Of a stretch of 64,000 nucleotides of DNA, positions 58,028 to 64,000 are shown in pieces. A program made the translations under genes and the position numbers. Numbering within the stretch: the stretch's first letter is position 1; each line of letters opens with the position of its first letter. This DNA comes from Actinomadura madurae (lineage in GTDB: Bacteria > Actinomycetota > Actinomycetes > Streptosporangiales > Streptosporangiaceae), in contig NZ_FOVH01000028.1 in NCBI RefSeq assembly GCF_900115095.1, forward strand, positions 1 to 64,000. The letters are read 5' to 3'. The notes below the pieces were generated by a model. That model did no database searches and was not told the origin of the DNA. It saw only the letters and a list, made by a program, of their open reading frames with translations.

Positions 58028-59869
58028 ATGGGGAACAGACTCGGACGACGCCGGTTCCTGCAGGGGTCCGCCGCCGCCGCGGCCGGCCTCGCCCTCACCG
58101 AGGCGGCGGCCCCCGGGGCCGCCGCGGACACCGGGAGGGGCGGGCCCGCCGACCTGATCATCCACAACGGCACGGTCCTGGTCCTGGACGGGCGCTTCCG
58201 CACCGCCGGCGCGGTGGCGATTCGCGACGGCGTCGTGATCGGCGTCGGACGCGACGGGGACATGCGCCGCTTCGCGGGCCGGCGCACGCAGACCCTCGAC
58301 GCGAACGGCGGCACGGTGCTGCCCGGCATCAACGACTCCCACCTGCATCTCGGCGGCTTCGGGCTCGACTACCCGCCGTTCACCATCGACGTCGACACCG
58401 CGACGATCGAGGAGCTGGTCGCCGCCGTGCGCACCGCGGCGTCCGACGCGGCCCCCGGCGCCTGGATCCGCGGGCAGGGGTGGAACGACAACCGGCTGCC
58501 CCGGCCGCCGCGCAGGACCGACCTCGACCCCGTCTCCGGCGACCATCCGGTGATCCTCAGGGACTTCTCCGCCCACGCGGTGGCGGTCAACTCCGTCGTG
58601 CTGAGGATGGCCGGCATCACCCGCGACACCCGGCCGCCGACCGGCGGGGTGATCGAGAAGGACTCCGACGGCGAGCCCACGGGCGTCCTGCGCGAGACGG
58701 CGCGGGACCTCATCGCCCCGCACGTCCCGCCGTTCACCGACGACGAGGTCTCGCGAGCCCTCGACCGCTCGATCGAGGTGCTCCACGGCCTCGGCATCAC
58801 CAGCGTCACCGATCCGGGGATCGACCTCGGCCGGCTCGCCCTGTACCGGGAGAGGGCACGGGCGGGGACCCTCGGCCTCCGGCTCAACGTGCTGCTGTCC
58901 GCGGGCACGTCGCCGGACACGCTGCGCGATGTGCTCGCCGCCTACGAGCCCCTGCGGGACGTGGACCCCCGGGTGCTGCGCGTCGCCGGAGTCAAGATCT
59001 TCGGTGACGGCATCCCGACCGCGGCCCGGACCGCGTGGCTGCACGAGCCGTATCTCGACGGCAGCAACGGCAGCCTCATGACGGAGGGAGACACGGCCGC
59101 CGAGCAGGTGGCGAGCCTGCACGAGCTGGTCCGGATCGCTCACGACGCGGGACTCCAGGTCGGGACGCACGCGACGGGGGACGCCACGATCGACGCGGTG
59201 GTGGCGGGCTACCTCGCGGCGATGCGGCGGAACCGGCACCGCCGCGACCTGCGGCACTACGTCATCCACGGCGACCTGACACCCCGCGCGACACTGCGGA
59301 CGATGGCGCGCCATGACATCGGCGTGAACATGAACGCGACGATCAAGTACCTGCTCGGCCGGACGCTCGATCCCGTGCTCGGACCGGAGCGGACGGACTA
59401 CCAGTGGCCGTACCGCAGCGCCCTCGACCTGGGCGTGCGGGTGAGCAGCGCCTCGGACGCGTCGGTGACCTTCCCGAGCTGGCTCCAGGGGGTGCAGTCC
59501 GCCCTCCTGCGCGAAGGGAAGTTCGGCGGGGTCGCGGGTGAGGCAGAGCGCATCACGCTGGAGGAGGCCCTGGCGACCTACACCCGGACGCCCGCCTGGC
59601 AGGACCACGCCGAACGTTGGAAGGGGACGCTGCGGCCCGGAAACGTGGCCGACGTCTGCGTCGTCGACGCCGAACTGATGGACGCCGACCCGCACAAGCT
59701 GGTCGACCTGCCCATCGCCGCCACCGTCCTCGGCGGCAGTGTGGTCTACGACGGCAAGGCCGGCACCCGGACGAAGAAGATCGTGAAAGCCGGAATGTCC
59801 CGCGAACGGCACGACCACCGTGTCGCCGCCCTGCAGGGCGGCAGGTGCTGCTGCGACCTCGCCGTCTGA
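58028..59869 (+). CDS. Tat-exported YtcJ-type amidohydrolase, tandem paralog
   Basis: 613 residues, clear full-length paralog of the previous gene (NDSHLHLGGFGL, GQGWNDNRLP, TGVLRETARDLI, HYVIHGDLTP, SSASDASVTFPSW). Tat motif GRRRFLQGSAAAAAGLAL. The C-terminus GGRCCCDLAV has three consecutive cysteines. AAGGAAGG lies upstream and the gap is 15 bases, so the pair is one unit. Both mature proteins should act outside the membrane, perhaps on an amide substrate before uptake by the APC permease. Confidence 0.9.
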   Translation: MGNRLGRRRFLQGSAAAAAGLALTEAAAPGAAADTGRGGPADLIIHNGTVLVLDGRFRTAGAVAIRDGVVIGVGRDGDMRRFAGRRTQTLDANGGTVLPGINDSHLHLGGFGLDYPPFTIDVDTATIEELVAAVRTAASDAAPGAWIRGQGWNDNRLPRPPRRTDLDPVSGDHPVILRDFSAHAVAVNSVVLRMAGITRDTRPPTGGVIEKDSDGEPTGVLRETARDLIAPHVPPFTDDEVSRALDRSIEVLHGLGITSVTDPGIDLGRLALYRERARAGTLGLRLNVLLSAGTSPDTLRDVLAAYEPLRDVDPRVLRVAGVKIFGDGIPTAARTAWLHEPYLDGSNGSLMTEGDTAAEQVASLHELVRIAHDAGLQVGTHATGDATIDAVVAGYLAAMRRNRHRRDLRHYVIHGDLTPRATLRTMARHDIGVNMNATIKYLLGRTLDPVLGPERTDYQWPYRSALDLGVRVSSASDASVTFPSWLQGVQSALLREGKFGGVAGEAERITLEEALATYTRTPAWQDHAERWKGTLRPGNVADVCVVDAELMDADPHKLVDLPIAATVLGGSVVYDGKAGTRTKKIVKAGMSRERHDHRVAALQGGRCCCDLAV

Positions 59870-59885
59870 GGCCGTGGCCCAGAGG

Positions 59886-59915
59886 GCCCCCGATGCCGGA
59901 TCCGGCATCGGGGGC
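59886..59915. terminator. Perfect 30-bp palindrome, bidirectional terminator
   Basis: GCCCCCGATGCCGGA and its exact reverse complement meet at GGATCC with no loop, between the convergent amidohydrolase (stop 59869) and ferredoxin-reductase (stop 59930) genes. Confidence 0.75.
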
Positions 59916-59929
59916 GCCTCGGCGTCCTC

Positions 59930-61108
59930 CTAGGAGGCGGGAACCCGGACGTCGTCCAGCAGCAGCTTGCGGTAGCGGGCTTGGGAACGGGTGCAGCCGA
60001 GCATGACCACACCGACCAGCCTGCCGTCGCGGTGGTATCCGACCACCGCCTCGCCGCCGAGGTCGCCTTCCAGTACGCGGATGTCGTCGCCGCCCAGGCC
60101 CGGCGCGCCGAACGACTGCAGCCGCATGTCGTACTGGTCGCTCCAGAACGAGGGAAGCGGCATGAACGGCCCGCCCTGCTCCCCCAGCAGGGCTCGCGCC
60201 GCGCGCTTGGCGGTGTCGGTGGGGATGCTCCAGTGCTCCACCCGCCGGGGGACGTCGTCGTACCGGGGGTTGGGGAAGCGGGCGACATCGCCGACCGCCA
60301 CCACCTCGGGGCGTCCCTCGACCCGGAGGGCGCCGTCGCACAGCACACCGTCCGACAGGTCGAGCCCGTTGCCCTCCAGCCATTCCACGCACGGCACCGA
60401 CCCGACCGCCTCGACGACGACCTCGGCGCGCACCATCGAGCCGTCCGACAGCTCCAGCCCGGACTCGGTGAACCGGGCGACCGTGCGGCCGAGAAGGAAC
60501 CGCGTTCCCCGCCCCTCGTGCCGGCGGCGCAGCTCGGCTCCGAGAGCGGGGCCGAGCGGACGGAGCATCGGCTCGCTCTCCGGCGCGACCACGGTGACGT
60601 CCGCGCCGAGCGTGCGGGCGGTCGCGGCGACCTCGCATCCGATGAAGCCCGCCCCGACCACGGCGACCCGGGCTCGCGGACGCAGGCGTGCGCGCAGGGC
60701 CGCCGCGTCGTCCAGCGTCCGCACGACATGGCGCGCGGGTCCCGTTCCCGGGACGTCCAGCCGCCGCGGCCGCAGCCCGGTCGCGATCACCAGGCCGTCG
60801 TAGGAGACCTCCGTCCCGTCGTCCAGGCGCACGGTGCGCGCGGCGAGGTCGGCGCCGGTGACGGCCGTCCCGAGGCGCCAGCCGACGTCGTCGACGCCGG
60901 ACCGCATCCTGAACGCCACCCGGTCGAAGGACACCTCGGCGGCCAGGACCTCCTTGGACAGCGGCGGTCTGTTGTAGGGGCGGTGCGGCTCGTCGCCGAT
61001 GACCACCAGCTCGCCGGCGTGGCCCGCGGCGCGCAACTGCTCGGCGGCGCGCAGCCCGCCGAGGGACGCGCCGACCACGACGATCCGTCCCCCTGCTCTG
61101 CCGGGCAC
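59930..61108 (-). CDS. FAD-dependent ferredoxin reductase (P450/dioxygenase partner type)
   Basis: 392 residues. FAD motif VVVGASLGGLRAAEQLRAAG, NPPLSKEVL, the NAD-binding VAVVGAGFIGCEVAATARTLG and VVAVGDVARFPNP are present; the C-terminal reductase domain ends YRKLLLDDVRVP. It delivers electrons from NADH to ferredoxin. The ferredoxin gene is three bases upstream. It resembles the reductases of camphor P450 and Rieske systems. GTG start. Confidence 0.9.
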   Translation of the reverse strand: MPGRAGGRIVVVGASLGGLRAAEQLRAAGHAGELVVIGDEPHRPYNRPPLSKEVLAAEVSFDRVAFRMRSGVDDVGWRLGTAVTGADLAARTVRLDDGTEVSYDGLVIATGLRPRRLDVPGTGPARHVVRTLDDAAALRARLRPRARVAVVGAGFIGCEVAATARTLGADVTVVAPESEPMLRPLGPALGAELRRRHEGRGTRFLLGRTVARFTESGLELSDGSMVRAEVVVEAVGSVPCVEWLEGNGLDLSDGVLCDGALRVEGRPEVVAVGDVARFPNPRYDDVPRRVEHWSIPTDTAKRAARALLGEQGGPFMPLPSFWSDQYDMRLQSFGAPGLGGDDIRVLEGDLGGEAVVGYHRDGRLVGVVMLGCTRSQARYRKLLLDDVRVPAS

Positions 61109-61111
61109 CGC

Positions 61112-61300
61112 CTAGTCCTGGACGGTGATGGCCTGGAGCGGGCAGACGTCCGCCGCGTCCTCGACGGCCTCGCGCAGGGCGTCGTCGGGCTCGCTCTCGT
61201 ACTCCAGGTGCCCCTCGTCGTTGAGCCGGAAGACCTCGGGTGCGGAGAACACGCACTGCCCGTGGTCCTGGCACGTGTCCATGTCGACGATGACCTTCAT
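61112..61300 (-). CDS. Ferredoxin, P450-type (3Fe-4S or 4Fe-4S)
   Basis: 62 residues. Cluster ligands CQDHGQC (C-x2-H-x2-C) and DVCPLQAI (CP) are those of the single-cluster ferredoxins that serve P450s in actinomycetes, in which one position lacks the fourth cysteine. ATG at 61300 with GGAGGA upstream. Encoded between the FAH enzyme and the reductase. Confidence 0.92.
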   Translation of the reverse strand: MKVIVDMDTCQDHGQCVFSAPEVFRLNDEGHLEYESEPDDALREAVEDAADVCPLQAITVQD

Positions 61301-61301
61301 G

Positions 61302-62150
61302 TCACTTCCTCCTCGGTGCGCGGACGCCGCGGAACTCCCAGTCACCGCCGAGCGCGGTGGAGACGACCTCTTCGGACTCGGTGGGCTGCGCGCCGACGTC
61401 GTCCCGGACGGGCACCGGGCCCGCCACGATCCGGTTGCGCAGCCGTCCCAGCCCCTCGGCCTCGACCTCGACCACGTCGCCCGGACGGACGGGGCGCGAC
61501 CCGGCGGGCGTGCCCGACAGCAGCACGTCCCCGGGGAAGAGAGTGATGGTGCGGGCGATGTCGGCGACGAGGTAGTGCATGTCCCAGGCCATCTCGCCGG
61601 TGTTGCCATCCTGGACCAGCTCGCCGTTGACGTAGGTGCGCAGGTACTTGCCGCGGAAGTCCCAGCCGGTGACGAGGCCGGGGCCGAGCGGGCACAGCGT
61701 GTCGGACCCCTTGACCCGGAGCATCGAGCCGGCATCGGTGTCGCGGAAGTCGTGCAGCCCGTAATCGTTGGCCACCGTGTAGCCGGCGATGTACGCGGCG
61801 GCGTCCGCCGGGGCGATGTTGCGGCAGGTCCGGCCGATGACGATCGCGATCTCGCCCTCGTAGTTGAGGTATCTGCACCGTTCCGGCCGAACGACCGCAC
61901 CGCCGTGGGCGTTCAGCGCCGAGACCGGCTTGTGGAAGTAGGTCGGCGCGGCGGGCAGCCGTGCCCGGAACTCCTCCACGCGGCTGCGGTGGTTGAGATG
62001 CACCGCGACCACCTTGGTCGGCCGGCACGGCGGCAGGTGCACGGCCTCCTCGGCGGGCACCCGGCGGCCGTCCGCGGCGACCAGGTCGCCGCCCTCGCGG
62101 ACGACCTGGACGTCCGCGCCGTCCAGCAGGATCCTGCGGTATTCGGGCAT
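61302..62150 (-). CDS. FAH-family isomerase/decarboxylase (HpaG/HpcE-like)
   Basis: 282 residues. KVVAVHLNHRSRVEEF, YLNYEGEIAIVIGR (E-x-E), VANDYGLHDFRDTDAGSML and LLSGTPAGSRPVRPGD follow the 5-oxopent-3-ene-1,2,5-tricarboxylate decarboxylase/HHDD isomerase branch used in homoprotocatechuate degradation. ATG at 62150 overlaps the dioxygenase stop by one base (TGATG). It acts after the aldehyde dehydrogenase. Confidence 0.88.
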   Translation of the reverse strand: MPEYRRILLDGADVQVVREGGDLVAADGRRVPAEEAVHLPPCRPTKVVAVHLNHRSRVEEFRARLPAAPTYFHKPVSALNAHGGAVVRPERCRYLNYEGEIAIVIGRTCRNIAPADAAAYIAGYTVANDYGLHDFRDTDAGSMLRVKGSDTLCPLGPGLVTGWDFRGKYLRTYVNGELVQDGNTGEMAWDMHYLVADIARTITLFPGDVLLSGTPAGSRPVRPGDVVEVEAEGLGRLRNRIVAGPVPVRDDVGAQPTESEEVVSTALGGDWEFRGVRAPRRK

Positions 62151-63055
62151 CAGGCCGTCCATCCGTTCTCGGGCCGGTCGAACCAGACGTGCACCTGGCC
62201 CGTCCCGACGGAGTTCTCGTACGCGCTGTACAGCCGCCCGGGGGCGGTGCAGGCCCGCTCCCCCAGGGCGCCGATCATCATCAGGTAGTGCCCGAACCGG
62301 GCTTCCGGCTTGAACCGGAGGAACTCCGGCATCGTGTCGAGGACGCGGGCGTGGTCCCCCCGCGTCAGCCACGCGATCCGCTCCTCGTCGGCGGCGCGGG
62401 CCTCGGGGGTGAAGATGTGCGCCGGGTCGGAGGCCTCGTGGTCGCGGATCTCCCGCAGCGGCCAGAACGTGTGCGACAGCGCCCCCGAGGCGATGAGCAG
62501 GACCCGCCGGTCGGTGGCCGCGATCGCGTCGCCCAGGGCGCGCCCGAGCCGCAGGAAGTCCTCGGTGTCGGCGGTCTGGCACACGCCGATCGACATCCAC
62601 CGCTTGCCCGGCAGCTCCAGGTACGGGTCGTCGCGGACCCCCAGGTACGTCCACAGGTTGACGGTGGCGTAGAAGATCGGCAGGTACGGGTCGTCGATCG
62701 GGGTGATCCAGGTGCCGTGCGCGTCGGCGTGGCTCGCGACGGCGCGCGCCAGTTCGGGGTCTCCGGGGAAGTCGTAGGGCACCCGGCACATTCCGCGCGG
62801 CAGCTCCTCGGACGTGTACAGCCCGGCCCGCCGGTCGTGCGCGGTGGTGACGAACTCGACCGTCGTGGCCCAGTGGGAGTCGAGGACGACGACGGTGTCG
62901 TAGTCGTCCACCCGGTCGAACACGTCCGTCCTCAGCCGCCTCAGCCCGTCGACCAGGGTGGAGTCCTCGCCGCCGTTCAGCTCGCGGCGGGTGACCTCGG
63001 GCAGCACGATCGTGGGGACGTGGGCCAGGAGCCCGGCGCCGGTCACTTCTCCCAT
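62150..63055 (-). CDS. Type II (LigB-class) extradiol dioxygenase, homoprotocatechuate 2,3-dioxygenase-like
   Basis: 301 residues. LLAHVPTIVLPE near the start (first metal His), VVVLDSHWATTVEFV, IASGALSHTFWPL and PEFLRFKPEARFGHYLMMIGA in order, as in LigB-type enzymes that cleave catechols bearing a carboxymethyl group. ATG at 63055 overlaps the end of the dehydrogenase gene. It is a different fold from the VOC dioxygenase at 22.8 kb. Confidence 0.87.
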   Translation of the reverse strand: MGEVTGAGLLAHVPTIVLPEVTRRELNGGEDSTLVDGLRRLRTDVFDRVDDYDTVVVLDSHWATTVEFVTTAHDRRAGLYTSEELPRGMCRVPYDFPGDPELARAVASHADAHGTWITPIDDPYLPIFYATVNLWTYLGVRDDPYLELPGKRWMSIGVCQTADTEDFLRLGRALGDAIAATDRRVLLIASGALSHTFWPLREIRDHEASDPAHIFTPEARAADEERIAWLTRGDHARVLDTMPEFLRFKPEARFGHYLMMIGALGERACTAPGRLYSAYENSVGTGQVHVWFDRPENGWTA

Positions 63056-64000
63056 GGCGCCGTCACCGTGTTCTTCAGGTCGCAGTAGAAGTCGAAGCTC
63101 CAGTCGCCGCCCTCGCGGCCGATGCCGGACTCGCGGGACCCGCCGAACGGCGCCCGCAGGTCGCGGACGAAGAAGCAGTTGACCCACACCGTCCCGGCGA
63201 CCAGGCGCTCGCTGACGCGGGCGGCGCGCTCGGGGTCGCCGGTGGCGAGGGTCGCGGCGAGACCGAACCGGGTGCCGTTGGCCATCGCGACGGCCCGCTC
63301 CTCCGAGTCGAACGTCTGGAGGGTCAGGACCGGGCCGAAGACCTCCTCGGTGAGGATCTCGCTGCCCTCGGGGGCGCCGGTGAGCAGCGTGGGCCGGTAG
63401 TAGAGGCCGCCGAGGTCGGTGTTGGGGCCGCCGCCGGCCGCCACCCGCGCGCCGTCCTCGACCGCGCGCCGCACGAACCCGTCGACGCGTTCGAGGTGCC
63501 GGCGGTGGATCTGCGGCCCGATGCCGGTGGCCTCGTCCCGCGGGTCGCCCTGGACGAGGCGCCCGATCCGGTCGAGGAGCCGCTCGGTGAACTCGCCGGC
63601 GACCCGCTCCTCCACCAGCAGCCTCGTCGCGGCCAGGCAGACCTGCCCGGCGTTGTCGTACTGCTCCGCGGCCAGGTCGGCGGCGAGGTCCAGGTCGGCG
63701 TCGGCGAACACCAGCAGGGGCGACTTGCCGCCGAGCTCCAGCGACAGCGGGGTGAGGTTGGGGGCCGCCGCGGCGGCGATGCTCCGCGCGGTCGGGACCG
63801 AGCCGGTGAAGCTGATCCTGCGCACGCCGGGATGCGCGACGAGGGCCGCGCCCGCCTCCGCCCCCGTCCCCTGGAGGACGTTGAGGACGCCGCCGGGCAG
63901 CCCGGCCTCGGCGGCGATGTCGGCGAGCAGCGAGGCCGTGAGCGGCGCCCACTCCGCCGGCTTCAGCACGACGGTGTTCCCGGCGGCCAGCGCCGGGGCG
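63043..64000 (-). CDS. Aldehyde dehydrogenase (HpaE-like), truncated by the right window edge
   Basis: About 319 C-terminal residues; the frame is open to the edge (APALAAGNTVVLKPAEW). Motifs RRISFTGSVPTARSI, catalytic Glu in LELGGKSPLLVF, catalytic Cys in NAGQVCLAATRLLV and EVFGPVLTLQTF are intact. Together with the next two genes it matches 5-carboxymethyl-2-hydroxymuconate semialdehyde dehydrogenase (hpaE). The beginning and promoter are beyond the window. Confidence 0.92.
   Translation of the reverse strand, partial: APALAAGNTVVLKPAEWAPLTASLLADIAAEAGLPGGVLNVLQGTGAEAGAALVAHPGVRRISFTGSVPTARSIAAAAAPNLTPLSLELGGKSPLLVFADADLDLAADLAAEQYDNAGQVCLAATRLLVEERVAGEFTERLLDRIGRLVQGDPRDEATGIGPQIHRRHLERVDGFVRRAVEDGARVAAGGGPNTDLGGLYYRPTLLTGAPEGSEILTEEVFGPVLTLQTFDSEERAVAMANGTRFGLAATLATGDPERAARVSERLVAGTVWVNCFFVRDLRAPFGGSRESGIGREGGDWSFDFYCDLKNTVTAPWEK

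Overview
The window is chromosomal DNA from a high-GC actinomycete. The gene families point to the Streptosporangiales/Thermomonosporaceae (Actinomadura-like), which is an inference. Supporting evidence: strong G/C bias at third codon positions, many GTG and a few TTG starts with GGAGG-type ribosome sites, three SAM-dependent methyltransferases of the PF04672 (former DUF574) type, an XRE plus DUF397 pair, F420/LLM oxidoreductases, Tat-exported enzymes and several cytochrome P450s. No rRNA, tRNA, CRISPR array or intact insertion sequence was seen.

Layout. 1-3.1 kb: the end of a MacB/LolD-type ABC ATPase and its FtsX-like permease. 3.1-7.3 kb: an accessory strip of visibly lower GC with a DUF397 protein carrying four repeat units, its XRE regulator, several small orphan genes, a transposase scrap and a DUF262-like remnant. 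7.3-17.8 kb: mostly minus-strand genes (PQQ-propeller protein, biotin synthase, Uma2 nuclease-fold protein, SDR, two PF04672 methyltransferases, acyl-CoA ligase, F420 oxidoreductase, large membrane protein).

17.8-24.7 kb: a LysR regulator divergent from a tight six-gene catabolic operon (FAH hydrolase, cyclase-family hydrolase, FAD monooxygenase, ACMSD-like amidohydrolase, type I extradiol dioxygenase, second FAH hydrolase). This looks like an aromatic meta-cleavage route. 24.7-29.6 kb: a light-response module (ECF sigma, DUF1722, B12-binding MerR regulator, photolyase, SDR-DUF2867). 29.6-37.2 kb: a third methyltransferase, a P450, an SRPBCC protein, a secreted multidomain GH89 enzyme and a GAF-type membrane protein.

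37.2-50 kb: a second catabolic locus around an IclR regulator. On one strand are a thiolase, CoA-transferase A/B subunits, cyclase, LLM oxidoreductase, two paralogous solute-binding lipoproteins and a DUF6282 protein. On the other are IclR, ABC ATPase, permease, an acetyl-CoA hydrolase/transferase-type protein and an EamA exporter. The ABC transporter is therefore split across divergent operons. 50-59.9 kb: an APC permease, a CYP125-like P450, a glutamine-synthetase-like ligase, an acetoacetate decarboxylase-like protein, a MarR regulator and two tandem Tat-exported YtcJ-type amidohydrolases. Six copies of one imperfect palindrome (consensus GTTTGGGNCCGAAC) lie at the promoters here, which suggests a compact, self-contained MarR regulon. 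59.9-64 kb: a minus-strand operon with aldehyde dehydrogenase, LigB-type extradiol dioxygenase, FAH isomerase/decarboxylase, 3Fe-4S-type ferredoxin and ferredoxin reductase, resembling the homoprotocatechuate (hpa) meta pathway.

Taken together, the right two thirds is a catabolic region for aromatic and amine compounds. The most unusual items are the palindrome-marked MarR regulon joining glutamylation, P450 and secreted amidohydrolases, and the quadruple DUF397 protein.
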